A stretch of 64,000 nt of DNA from positions 207,592 through 271,591 of the forward strand of contig CAZFRM010000004.1 of assembly GCA_964521255.1 (NCBI GenBank), read 5' to 3'. Positions 26,244 through 35,118 of the stretch are shown one piece after another; position 1 is the first letter of the stretch; every line of letters begins with the position of its first letter. The stretch is from ZC4RG29 sp964521255. Lineage in GTDB: Bacteria; Bacteroidota; Bacteroidia; Cytophagales; Cyclobacteriaceae. The notes below the pieces were generated by a model that did no database searches, was not told where the DNA came from, and saw only the letters and a program-made list of their open reading frames with translations. The position numbers and the translations under genes were made by a program.

Positions 26244-26993
26244 CTACAATTCGCGAATCATAATGTTTCTGAACCACGCTTCATTGCCGTGGTCCTGAAG
26301 ATCAATGTGGCCTTTGACAGGAACCGCATAACCCTCCACATCCTTCCATTTACTTCCTGCTCTTCTCTTCTTCCAGTCATCCGAACCGATTTCATATTCA
26401 ACTACTTTGGCGTCGTTCAGCCAATGTTCAACGTGATTGCCATTGACAACGATCTTCGCCGTATTCCATTCACCTACCGGCTTTAACGTTTTATTAACGG
26501 GAGCCTGCATATCATAATTAGCAGCCGAAAAATTTTCCTCTTTTACTTCACCGGGATAACCACCGTCATCCAACACCTGGTATTCCGGGCCTGTAAAATA
26601 AGGTTGCTCATATTCTTCCGTAACACGAAACATAACACCACTGTTTCCCTGAGCGGATATCTTCCATTCAAAAGCGAGCTCAAAGTTTTCATATTGATCT
26701 ACGGTCATAAGGTCTGCACGTTTATCGGCTACATCAAAGGGTTTGCAGTGAAGTGTTCCGTCAATCACTTCCCAACTGTTATTCTCGGCTCCCTTAAAGG
26801 TGCGCCAGCCGCTCATGGATTGTCCGTCGAAGAGAAGTTTCCATCCTTCTGTTTTTTGTGTTTCAGAAAGCTGGTTGTCGCTGCCGGTGAGTGTGGTTGC
26901 AGAATCGGACGAAGATTCAGTTTTATTTTCAGCTTGCTTACAACCCGTTAAAAGAAGCGTTGTAAACATTGCAATACATAAAGCATACTTCAT
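26244..26993 (-). CDS. DUF1080 (3-keto-disaccharide hydrolase-like) lipoprotein
   Basis: 249 residues. The lipobox LLLTGC places Cys18 as the lipid site. The DUF1080 concanavalin-like domain spans about 50-249: EGWKLLFDGQSMSGWRTFKG near its start, NFELAFEWKISAQGNSGVMFRV and the final GHIDLQDHGNEAWFRNIMIREL. The family contains 3-keto-glycoside hydrolases and many uncharacterised glycan-binding proteins. Outer-membrane or periplasmic. It is next to a glycolate-oxidase-like gene on the same strand, with a 170-base gap. Confidence 0.9.
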   Translation of the reverse strand: MKYALCIAMFTTLLLTGCKQAENKTESSSDSATTLTGSDNQLSETQKTEGWKLLFDGQSMSGWRTFKGAENNSWEVIDGTLHCKPFDVADKRADLMTVDQYENFELAFEWKISAQGNSGVMFRVTEEYEQPYFTGPEYQVLDDGGYPGEVKEENFSAANYDMQAPVNKTLKPVGEWNTAKIVVNGNHVEHWLNDAKVVEYEIGSDDWKKRRAGSKWKDVEGYAVPVKGHIDLQDHGNEAWFRNIMIREL

Positions 26994-27160
26994 AATTTAT
27001 AATGATTAAGTTGATTGAAGCTAAATATAATGAAGTAGCTGAATTAAAAAATCAGAATACAGAAGGAGTGGATTGGAAGATATATGAATGGCGAGAAGAA
27101 AGAGACACCAGATCAGAACCGAAAACCAGTTCGTACCTCGTCTCTCGTCCTTCGTACCTT

Positions 27161-28576
27161 TTAGAAGATTTTCCCCGGATTCAAAATTCCATTCGGATCA
27201 AATACTTTCTTGATTCCCCGCATCAGGTTCAGATTTACTTCACTCATGGCAATTGACATATATGGACGTTTGGCAATTCCAATACCATGCTCTCCCGACA
27301 GCGTTCCGCCGAGGCTTACCGTTAGCTTAAATATTTCGCCGATACCTTCTGGAATTTTTGTTTCCCAGTCATGCTCATTAATATTTTCTTTCAGGATGTT
27401 GACGTGAAGATTTCCATCGCCAAGGTGACCAAAGCAAACGGTATTGAAACCATAATCTTTTCCAATCTTTTTTATTCCCGCGATTAGCTTGGGCAGATTT
27501 GCTCTTGGAACCACTACATCATCTGACTTGGTCAATGTGTACCAGTTCACTGCCGGTGAAATATTCTTGCGAACTTTCCACAGTTCTTCTTTTTGGGCAG
27601 CGCTTTCAGCAAAGAGTACTTCACCCACCTGAAAATTCTCCACAACACCCATTACTCTCTCGGCATCACGCATCAATACTTCTTCATCATTGCCATCCAG
27701 TTCACAAAGAAGATAGGCGTCCATGTTTTCCGGAAAGACAGTCGTAACCGGACTATTTAATACTTTATCACAATACTCAATTGTTTTGGTGACAGCTTCA
27801 CGTTCAAAGAATTCCATTCCGGAGGGGGTGATTCCAGCTACAAAAATGGAAGCAATAGCACGGCAAGCTTCTTCATTCGTGCTGAAAGGAATCAGCATCA
27901 ATACATTCTTTTGCGGAAGACCGCGAAGTTTAAAAACAATCTTTGTAATTATTCCCAGCGTACCCTCACTGCCCACCATTAGTTGAGTAAGATTATAACC
28001 GGTTGAATATTTTAAAACATTGGCTCCAGTCCATATAATTTCTCCCGTTGGCAAAACCACTTCGAGATTGAGAATATAATCACGGGTAACCCCATACTTC
28101 ACAGCTTTCGGCCCGCCGGAATTATTAGAGAGATTTCCGCCAAGAAAACAGGACCCACGGCTGGCAGGATCCGGTGGATAGAAGAGACCTTTCTCCTTGA
28201 CAGCGTTTTGGAAAACCTCTGTGATAACACCGGGCTCAGCGGTGGCCTGAAGATTTAACTCATCGATACTAAGAATCTTGTTGAAGCGTTCCATAGAAAC
28301 GACAACACCTTTATTCACGGGAAGGGAGCTGCCGGCAAGACCGGTACCCGCGCCTCGTGGCGTAACAGGAATGTGATGTTTGTTACAGACCTTGAGAATT
28401 TTACTGATCTCGTCAGGTGTTCCGGGTTTTAAAACGATATCGGGGAGAAAGGAATAGTCTTCTGTTTTATCGTGTGAATAATCGTAGCGTTTGTCTTCGT
28501 CCAGGAGGATGTTTTCTTTACCCACAATGGCTTCCAGTTGATCGACCACGTCTACAGAAACTTCAGTAAGTGCCAT
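27161..28576 (-). CDS. glcD: FAD-linked glycolate/D-lactate oxidase subunit
   Basis: 471 residues from MALTEVSVDVVDQL; the longer frame to 28639 adds only a basic tail. An N-terminal FAD-binding PCMH domain (about 35-215) has TPRGAGTGLAGSSLP, PPDPASR and GGNLSNNSGG. A C-terminal FAD-oxidase domain ends with GHLGDGNLHVNIL, SGEHGIGIAKR and FDPNGILNPGKIF, all typical for GlcD and D-lactate dehydrogenases of the VAO class. It oxidises a 2-hydroxy acid. No GlcE/GlcF partners are nearby, so a single-subunit D-lactate or 2-hydroxyglutarate dehydrogenase is also possible. Its start is base-adjacent to a divergent gene frame. Confidence 0.92.
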   Translation of the reverse strand: MALTEVSVDVVDQLEAIVGKENILLDEDKRYDYSHDKTEDYSFLPDIVLKPGTPDEISKILKVCNKHHIPVTPRGAGTGLAGSSLPVNKGVVVSMERFNKILSIDELNLQATAEPGVITEVFQNAVKEKGLFYPPDPASRGSCFLGGNLSNNSGGPKAVKYGVTRDYILNLEVVLPTGEIIWTGANVLKYSTGYNLTQLMVGSEGTLGIITKIVFKLRGLPQKNVLMLIPFSTNEEACRAIASIFVAGITPSGMEFFEREAVTKTIEYCDKVLNSPVTTVFPENMDAYLLCELDGNDEEVLMRDAERVMGVVENFQVGEVLFAESAAQKEELWKVRKNISPAVNWYTLTKSDDVVVPRANLPKLIAGIKKIGKDYGFNTVCFGHLGDGNLHVNILKENINEHDWETKIPEGIGEIFKLTVSLGGTLSGEHGIGIAKRPYMSIAMSEVNLNLMRGIKKVFDPNGILNPGKIF

Positions 28577-28616
28577 GAATACGTTATATTTGAAATTATT
28601 TTTTAAGCTTTTATTG

Positions 28617-29120
28617 ATGCTTACATTTTTTCGACTCAAAATTAGCGAAAAGCTTTTTCTCTACTCGGCTCTGGCGCTTATTGTTTTGTTGAACTCCTGT
28701 GCGGCGTCCAAAACGACCAGCGTTCGCGATGAAAAAGTGGGCAAAGTTATTAACACTGCCCGAAGTTACATCGGAACTCCTTATAAATATGGAGGAACTA
28801 CCCGCTCTGGCATGGACTGTTCAGGGTTATTGATGAATTCTTTTCGTGCAATCGATGTAAGTCTGCCGAGAAGTTCGGAAGACCAAAGTCATATTGGTGA
28901 AGAAATAAAGATGAGAGACCTGCAACCCGGCGATCTTGTTTTTTTCGCCACCAGTAACAAGCGAAAGAAAATCACCCATGTCGGGTTGGTTACGGAATGT
29001 AAAGACAAGGACAATATCAAATTCATTCACGCTTCTTCATCGCTTGGTGTTGTGGAGACTAATATTTTTGCTGAATACTATCAAAAGCGTTTTCGCACGG
29101 CACGACGGGTGATCAATTAA
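28617..29120 (+). CDS. NlpC/P60 peptidoglycan endopeptidase lipoprotein
   Basis: 167 residues from MLTFFRLKISEKLFLY; an earlier ATG at 28575 overlaps the opposite gene start and is less likely. The lipobox LLNSC gives Cys28. The NlpC/P60 domain follows with the catalytic Cys in GMDCSGLL, His in ITHVGLV and the second His-type residue in FIHASSS. It cleaves D-gamma-glutamyl-meso-DAP bonds in the cell wall. Divergent from the glycolate oxidase gene with a very small gap, so their promoters must overlap each other's coding ends. Confidence 0.92.
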   Translation: MLTFFRLKISEKLFLYSALALIVLLNSCAASKTTSVRDEKVGKVINTARSYIGTPYKYGGTTRSGMDCSGLLMNSFRAIDVSLPRSSEDQSHIGEEIKMRDLQPGDLVFFATSNKRKKITHVGLVTECKDKDNIKFIHASSSLGVVETNIFAEYYQKRFRTARRVIN

Positions 29121-29540
29121 ATTTAGTTGTTACACAGAGCTTCACAGAGAAAAGCACAAAGGGCACAGAGAATTGTCTATCACTTTAGGTAGCTCTGTGG
29201 AACCTTCGTTATCTCTGTGCGATAACAAATTTAGTTGTTACACAGAGGTTCACAGAGAAGCACAAAGTGGCTCAGAGAAATTAATCCTCACTTCTTAGTG
29301 TAACTCTGTGGAACCTTCGTTATCTCTGATAACAAATTTGGTTGTTACGCAGAGCTTCACAGAGAAGCACAAAGGGCTCAGAGAGGTATCCTCACTCTTA
29401 GTGCAACTCTGTGAAACTTTTGTGATCTCCGTGCAATAACAAATTTGGATGTTACGCAAAGAATCACAAAGTGGCTCAGAGAAATTATTCTTCACTCTTG
29501 GTGTAACTCTGTGTGATCTTCGTGGTCTCTGCGCAATAAC
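29119..29540. repeat. Four tandem ~107-bp repeats with internal inverted arms
   Basis: Units begin at 29119, 29227, 29334 and 29441, each starting AAATTTrG and carrying GTTACrCAGAG, TTCACAGAG and GCACAAAG, then the complementary CTCTGTG, CTTCGT and TCTCTGTGC. Each unit can fold on itself. Divergence rises with position, unit 4 being most changed. No coding frame. Confidence 0.85.
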
Positions 29541-29608
29541 TAATACGTGTCAAAACATTTCCTTGCAAGTTGTACAGATGATTAATAGCTTGTTAAGAAA
29601 ACCAGCTT

Positions 29609-30571
29609 ATGAAATCGAGAAGGGAGTTTATAAGATTAGCATCGGCAGGCAGTGTGCTTGCGCCCCTGAATGCCTTTGCTTCACGCGCATCGATAATTGA
29701 AAACAAACCCATTGTAATTTCAACATGGAACTTTGGCTTACAGGCCAATGTGGAAGCATGGAAAATATTATCGAATAAAGGACGCGCCCTGGATGCTGTT
29801 GAAGCTGGCGCCCGCGTTCCCGAAGGTGACCCGAAAGAAACTTCTGTAGGACTGGGTGGCTTGCCCGATCGCGACGGACATGTTACCCTGGACTCATGTA
29901 TTATGGATGAGCACGGCAACTGCGGATCAGTGGCTTATCTCGAACATATTGTTCATCCTGTGTCTGTTGCACGTAAGGTGATGGAAAAGACACCGCATGT
30001 GATGCTGGCAGGCGATGGCGCTTTGCAATTTGCTTTGGCGAATGGATTCAAGAAGGAAAAACTTCTTACAAAAGAATCCGAAAAGATTTGGAAAGAATGG
30101 TTAAAGAAAGCCGAATATAAACCCATTGTTAATATCGAGAATCATGACACCATTGGTATAGTTGCATTGGATGCAAATGGGAATTTATCAGGTGCTTGTA
30201 CAACCAGTGGTCTTGCTTTTAAAATGCGAGGGAGAGTTGGAGATTCACCCATTATCGGCGCCGGTCTTTACGTTGACAATGAAATTGGCGCAGCAACGGC
30301 AACAGGAGTAGGCGAAGAAGTTATTCGCATTGTAGGTTGTCATTTGGTAGTTGAGCTTATGCGGCAAGGAAGAACACCCGAAGAAGCCTGCAGGGAGGCC
30401 GTTAACAGGATACTGAAGAAAAGTCCTGAAAAGTCAAAGGACATCCAGGTTGGATTTTTGGCCTTGAACAAACAAGGAGAGTTTGGTGCATATTGTTTGC
30501 AACCCGGTTTTTCGTATGCAGTTTATGATAAGGAAGGTAACAGGTTGTTGAATTCACAGAGTCATTATTGA
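29609..30571 (+). CDS. N4-(beta-N-acetylglucosaminyl)-L-asparaginase
   Basis: 320 residues. The Tat-like start MKSRREFIRLASAG is followed by a short hydrophobic stretch. Two halves of an Ntn-hydrolase follow, with the autocleavage nucleophile Thr181 in ENHDTIGIVALDANG. Other conserved motifs are RALDAVEAGARV, SVGLGGLPDRDGHVTLD, the GRVGDSPIIGAGLYVDN substrate loop and TATGVGEEVIR. It is the glycosylasparaginase class, which releases N-glycan from asparagine; the export signal fits scavenging of glycopeptides. The stop is followed by a repeat-rich gap before cutC. Confidence 0.95.
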   Translation: MKSRREFIRLASAGSVLAPLNAFASRASIIENKPIVISTWNFGLQANVEAWKILSNKGRALDAVEAGARVPEGDPKETSVGLGGLPDRDGHVTLDSCIMDEHGNCGSVAYLEHIVHPVSVARKVMEKTPHVMLAGDGALQFALANGFKKEKLLTKESEKIWKEWLKKAEYKPIVNIENHDTIGIVALDANGNLSGACTTSGLAFKMRGRVGDSPIIGAGLYVDNEIGAATATGVGEEVIRIVGCHLVVELMRQGRTPEEACREAVNRILKKSPEKSKDIQVGFLALNKQGEFGAYCLQPGFSYAVYDKEGNRLLNSQSHY

Positions 30572-30712
30572 TTTCAAAATGGTTGAAGAGTATGAGAGTA
30601 AATTCACCACCCCCCTACCCCCCGCCAGTGGCATAGCCGTCAGACAGGGGGACAGCGCTTCGAATGAATGTCTTGAATTTTATACACACCCACACCCCTA
30701 AGCCATGCCCCA

Positions 30713-30741
30713 CACTTGTCCCCCTCTGGAGGGGGTAAGGG
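30713..30741. repeat. G/C hairpin shared with two other gaps
   Basis: CACTTGTCCCCCTCTGGAGG and following G-run; the same CACTT-N-TCCCCC-CTG-GGGGG form occurs at 15121-15143 and 37199-37218. It ends about 35 bases before cutC. Confidence 0.5.
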
Positions 30742-30776
30742 GGAGGAAAGACAAACCTTTATACCTATACCAACTT

Positions 30777-31520
30777 ATGATAATTGAAATAGTAGTCTAC
30801 AACATTGAATCAGCATTAAAAGCACAAGAAGGCGGAGCAGATCGTATTGAGCTTTGTGATAACCCCGGTGAAGGTGGTACCACACCATCGTATGGCACCA
30901 TCGAATTGGTAAGGCAAAATGTTAGCCTCGATGTATTTGTAATGATTCGCCCGAGGGGAGGGGACTTCCATTATAATAGCTATGAATTTCACAGTATGAA
31001 GAGAGATATTTCTCAATGTCAGCGATTAAGTGTTGATGGTGTGGTCTTTGGAATTTTGAATCCTGATGGAACGATTGATAAAAAGCGTTGCAAAGAATTA
31101 ATTGATAAAGCACGTCCGCTGAAAGTTACTTGTCACCGTGCATTCGATATGACACGTGATCCTTTTGAAGCATTGGAGGATTGTATTGAAGTTGGCTTTG
31201 ACAGAATTCTCACCGCGGGCCAGCAAGCACAAGCGCTGAAAGGTGCACCATTAATTAAAGAATTAATCACACGAGCTAACGGAAGGATTGCTATTATGCC
31301 GGGTTCAGGAGTGAATGAAAATACTGTAGGCGATATTGTTTCAATATCTGGCACCACTGAAATACATTTTTCCGCTACAGCATTCCGCGATAGCGCCATG
31401 ATTTTCAAGAATCAACAAATAGCCGGCATGGGCTCTGATGAAGGATCAGAATTTAAACTCCGGACAGTGGATCCCGAACGCATAAAAAAAATGCGCTCTA
31501 TCGCAGAACGTATTCATTAA
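30777..31520 (+). CDS. cutC: Copper homeostasis protein CutC
   Basis: 247 residues from MIIEIVVYNIESALKAQEGG; the open frame starts earlier but only in repeat sequence. The TIM-barrel family signatures are present: GGADRIELCDNPGEGGTTPSYG, CHRAFDMTRDPFEALEDC, GFDRILTAGQ and IMPGSGVNENTV. CutC is tied to copper tolerance, but its biochemical role is unsettled in the literature. Here it lies 17 kb from copA, so it is not in a copper operon. The 3' end is followed by a decayed duplicate of itself (31559-31646). Confidence 0.95.
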   Translation: MIIEIVVYNIESALKAQEGGADRIELCDNPGEGGTTPSYGTIELVRQNVSLDVFVMIRPRGGDFHYNSYEFHSMKRDISQCQRLSVDGVVFGILNPDGTIDKKRCKELIDKARPLKVTCHRAFDMTRDPFEALEDCIEVGFDRILTAGQQAQALKGAPLIKELITRANGRIAIMPGSGVNENTVGDIVSISGTTEIHFSATAFRDSAMIFKNQQIAGMGSDEGSEFKLRTVDPERIKKMRSIAERIH

Positions 31521-31646
31521 TCTTATCCCGTTAATCCTGTAAATCCTTTAATCCTGATCCAGAATTTAAACTCTGAACGGTTGATCCTGAACGCATAAAA
31601 AAAATGCATTCCATCGTAGAACGTATTCATTAAATTTTATCCCGGT
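31446..31646 (+). repeat. cutC: Tandem duplication of the cutC 3' end
   Basis: Bases 31446-31533 (end of cutC and its first downstream bases) are repeated at about 31559-31646 with a 113-base step: CAGAATTTAAACTC, GAACGCATAAAAAAAATGC and GAACGTATTCATTAA occur in both. The copy has lost its reading frame by substitutions. Shorter copies of a TTAATCCTGTAAATCC unit continue to about 31800. Confidence 0.8.
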
Positions 31647-31805
31647 AATCCTGTAAATCCCTTAATCCCGGTTCAGAACGCATTCACTAATTTTCATCCC
31701 GCTAATCCTGTAAATCCCTTAATCCTGGTCCAGAACGCATTCATTAATCTTATCCTGGTAATCCAATAATCCTTTAATCCTGGTCACCCTTAATCCTGGT
31801 CAAAA

Positions 31806-31830
31806 AGAAAGAGGGGCCGAAACCCCTCCT
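31806..31830 (-). terminator. Intrinsic terminator of the TonB-receptor gene
   Basis: On the minus strand GAGGGGTTTCGGCCCCTC (31828-31811) is a 6-bp G/C stem with a 6-base loop, followed by TTTCTTTTT. It lies 87 bases after the receptor stop. Confidence 0.75.
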
Positions 31831-31916
31831 TCTAACCAAACAACTCACTTTACCTACTTCAGTTCCTCTTTAAACTTTCCAAGAGTTTTGAACGCCTGGA
31901 GAGTTTTATATAGTGA

Positions 31917-34820
31917 TTATTGAGCTCGTTTTGCTTTTAACGGGAATGTGCCAACCTCGCCTACCGTCATATTGCCCACCATATCATCGCCGGTGATGAT
32001 AGCTTTAACGCTTATTGTCATTTGATTTGCACCTGCGGCACCCTGGTAGCTGAAGTTTAATTCATTTCCGGCAAGCGTTACGCTTGATAGTTCAGATTCA
32101 CGATTGAATCGTTTATTAAATATTGTACCGGTGTAGTTATCTCCATCTTTATTGATGGTTAATGTACCTTCTCCACCCTGAGGAGATTCAAGGGTGTACG
32201 TCCAAGTACCCACTGCGTTAACTTCAGCTGTGGGATTAGCAGCAGGTAATTTTGCCGGGGTTGTTGCAGCAGCTCCTGCAGCGGCACCACGTCGTCCCTG
32301 TCCGCCACCTTGTCCACCGCCACCTTGACCGATCTGTCCACCGCCATCCATACCGCCATCACCACCTTGTTTCAAATCGTCATTGCTGACTGATCTTCTT
32401 CTTCGCGGTTGGTTATCAAAACTCATTTTGCCGATGCGATAACTGAAATTTACCCGGAAGCTGAAGTTGTACAATTCATTCACACTTTTCTGTTCAAGGG
32501 TTGATGAATAAAATTCGTTTTTCATCTTGAAGGACGGGGACAGGAAGTTCTCCACACCGAAGCCTATACTTCCACGTTTTTCATTAAATTCTTTTCTTGC
32601 GGCCAGGCTATACATTCTGAAGTTACCGCGTGTTCCCTGGAGCTGAACGTCACGACCTCTGGCGAAACCGAAGAATTGTAGTCCCCAACCTTTAGAAAGG
32701 CTATAGTTTCCAAATAATCTTCCACTCATAACCCATCCTTCATTGCTGGCGTTATACAATTCGTCGGGAACATTGTTTTTCAGCATAGCATAGTAGAGAT
32801 CAAAACCTCCGTTTAATGATAGCTTGCCGATATTCACGTTGGCAAATACACTACCACCATATGCGCTTTCCTGTCCGATGTTGTCATAAGTAGTTTCAAT
32901 AGCTCCGCCAGGAAGTGGAGTTTTTACACTTTGAATGGCGTCGTAAGAGTTGCGAACAAAGGTTGAGAAATTAAGTGTTGTTCCTTTTATAAAAGTGCTG
33001 TATGACAATTCGTAATTGTCTGTGTATTCCGGTCCAAGGTTAGGATTTCCATAGGAAATATCATTTGGATTTGCCGCCTGAATATTTGGATTTAAATACC
33101 GGATAGAAGGCCGTTGTATACGCTTGTTATACGCCAGCTTAACCATGTTTCCATTTTTAAGTTTCCTGGAAACGTTAATGCTCGGGACAAAAACTCCGTA
33201 AGAAGGGATGTCTGTTTCACCTCCTTCGGGATTTTCGAAGTTAGCCTTTACGTTAGTGTATTCATATCGCGTCCCTACTTTAAAGCTATAGGATTTCTTT
33301 GTGCTATACGTATACGATAAATAACCCGCCATCACATTCTGGTCGTAATTGAAAATATTTGAAGTTTGTGCGTTGTCGTTCGGAACGAAAGGACCATCTG
33401 ATCCTTCGGCTGTATAATAAGAATAATCGCTTGAGACTTTTCTCATAATTTCTTTTCCGCCGAACTCGACGAGTTGATTGTCGTTAATCGGCGTCTGGTA
33501 GTCAAACTGAAGTGTTATCTCCTGATCATAGCTGTCATTTGTATTTTTTAAGCGATTGTCAATGATATCATCTTCGCCAAAGTTGGTATTAATAAAATCA
33601 TTGATTCGATTGTTGCGACTGTATTGGCCTGAAAAACTTAGTTCTTTTTGCGGCTTATCGTATGTGCGTGTGTAGCTAAGGTTAACATCAACCGTTCCGG
33701 ATTGATCATTCGTTTTTGAATCGCGCAAAGTACTGCTTAACAATACATCATTGGGATCAAATTTTTGTGAGAGTTGATCATCCTGGTAGTTTCTTCCGCT
33801 ACGCAAGCCATAACTTACTGATCCATTGATGAAATTGTACTTATTAATGTCATAGTCCCAACCGAGGTTATACCGGCCGAAGAGAAATTGATTTCTTGTA
33901 TCCGCACTTTGAATAGTGCGTGTTAGCGGAGATTGTGTGACAGGGTCTTTTGTTAACTGATCGTTCTCATAATTTCCATGAACGTTGTAGCTTGCGCGAC
34001 CCCAGCCGCCCAGTGAGAAGCCCATTTTCTTTGTGCGGTAATTGCCATTCAGTCCAAGATTTGATCCGCGAAGACCAACACCCGTATCAATTCCCAGTGT
34101 TGCGCCTTGTAACGTATTTTTCTTTGTAACAATATTGATTATACCACCTGATCCTTCGGCATCATATTTAGCAGAGGGCGACGTAATAACTTCAACCGTT
34201 TTGATCTGATCGGCGGGAATCATCTTTAACGCATCGGCAATGCTGCTGGCTGCAATGGTTGAAGGCTTACCGTTAATAAGAACGCGAACATTACTGCTTC
34301 CCCTCATGCTTACATTGCCATCCATGTCTACCGAAAGCATGGGAACTCTTTTCAAAACATCTGTCGCATCACCTCCTGCAGTTGTGGCATCATTCTCTGC
34401 GTTATAAATGGTACGGTCTACTTTTTCTTCGATAAGTACTTTCTGAGCCTCGACGGTTACTTCCTTCAGGATCTTTTCTTCTTCTTTCAGTTTAACGGAA
34501 CCCAGATCAATATTTTTTTTACCGTCAACATTAACAGGGAAAGTCTGTGTCTCGAAACCAATAAAGGAGACAACAACGTTGTATTTTCCTTCAGCGACTT
34601 TATTAATTGTGAACTTACCCTTGTCATCACATACGGTACCATCAACAGGTTTATCCGTTGCGGGATCATTTAAGGCTACAGTAGCATATTCAATCGGTTG
34701 ATTTGTGACGGCATCTATGATAACGCCGGAAATTTTACTATTGCCTTTTGATGCATTTTCTTGTCCAAAGAGCGCACCGGCGCTAATCATCAGGGTTAAT
34801 ACGGATAAAAGTTTTCTCAT
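31917..34820 (-). CDS. TonB-dependent receptor-like outer-membrane protein with extra C-terminal domain
   Basis: 967 residues. The signal peptide ends near ALFGQ; a CarboxypepD_reg beta-sandwich follows (about 25-110, ISGVIIDAVTNQPIEYATV), then a plug (about 130-240, with RVLINGKPSTI) and an OMP_b-brl_3-type barrel ending near YRIGKMSFD at about 800. After it come an Arg run, a Gly-rich linker (about 830-860) and a 95-residue beta domain (GTWTYTLES...GNMTVGEVGTFPLK). Barrel proteins of this family normally end with the last strand. The gene is divergent from a kinase/LytTR pair that may control it. Confidence 0.9.
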   Translation of the reverse strand: MRKLLSVLTLMISAGALFGQENASKGNSKISGVIIDAVTNQPIEYATVALNDPATDKPVDGTVCDDKGKFTINKVAEGKYNVVVSFIGFETQTFPVNVDGKKNIDLGSVKLKEEEKILKEVTVEAQKVLIEEKVDRTIYNAENDATTAGGDATDVLKRVPMLSVDMDGNVSMRGSSNVRVLINGKPSTIAASSIADALKMIPADQIKTVEVITSPSAKYDAEGSGGIINIVTKKNTLQGATLGIDTGVGLRGSNLGLNGNYRTKKMGFSLGGWGRASYNVHGNYENDQLTKDPVTQSPLTRTIQSADTRNQFLFGRYNLGWDYDINKYNFINGSVSYGLRSGRNYQDDQLSQKFDPNDVLLSSTLRDSKTNDQSGTVDVNLSYTRTYDKPQKELSFSGQYSRNNRINDFINTNFGEDDIIDNRLKNTNDSYDQEITLQFDYQTPINDNQLVEFGGKEIMRKVSSDYSYYTAEGSDGPFVPNDNAQTSNIFNYDQNVMAGYLSYTYSTKKSYSFKVGTRYEYTNVKANFENPEGGETDIPSYGVFVPSINVSRKLKNGNMVKLAYNKRIQRPSIRYLNPNIQAANPNDISYGNPNLGPEYTDNYELSYSTFIKGTTLNFSTFVRNSYDAIQSVKTPLPGGAIETTYDNIGQESAYGGSVFANVNIGKLSLNGGFDLYYAMLKNNVPDELYNASNEGWVMSGRLFGNYSLSKGWGLQFFGFARGRDVQLQGTRGNFRMYSLAARKEFNEKRGSIGFGVENFLSPSFKMKNEFYSSTLEQKSVNELYNFSFRVNFSYRIGKMSFDNQPRRRRSVSNDDLKQGGDGGMDGGGQIGQGGGGQGGGQGRRGAAAGAAATTPAKLPAANPTAEVNAVGTWTYTLESPQGGEGTLTINKDGDNYTGTIFNKRFNRESELSSVTLAGNELNFSYQGAAGANQMTISVKAIITGDDMVGNMTVGEVGTFPLKAKRAQ

Positions 34821-35118
34821 AATTGTTTCACTTACTCACAGCACGATAATTCAACGGCAAAGATCGCGTATTGTTCAGCAATAGATTTACGTTTTAGATG
34901 GACGGCTTGATAAAGTCGACCTTTTCGATGATCTGTAAAACGGTATGATCAATGGGAGAAATGCAGGGCCTTATCGACCATTAAACGTGAACGGTATAAA
35001 ATTCATATAAGTGGTGACGGCTCATATTTTTTAGAAGTACCTTTACTTAAATGATAGTTGACAATTTGTTATTATTCGTCATTTGTCTGTTGTCAATCGT
35101 CAACTACTAAAGGTGGTT

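Noticed and set aside
29119..29540. CRISPR array
   Set aside because: Units are about 107 bases with no unique spacers and no cas genes.
11291..31520. copA and cutC as one copper-response unit
   Set aside because: They lie 17 kb apart on opposite strands with unrelated genes between them.
34937..34997. ACGGTAT direct repeats upstream of the second LytS/LytTR pair
   Set aside because: Two short matches 51 bases apart, not at LytTR spacing; could be chance.
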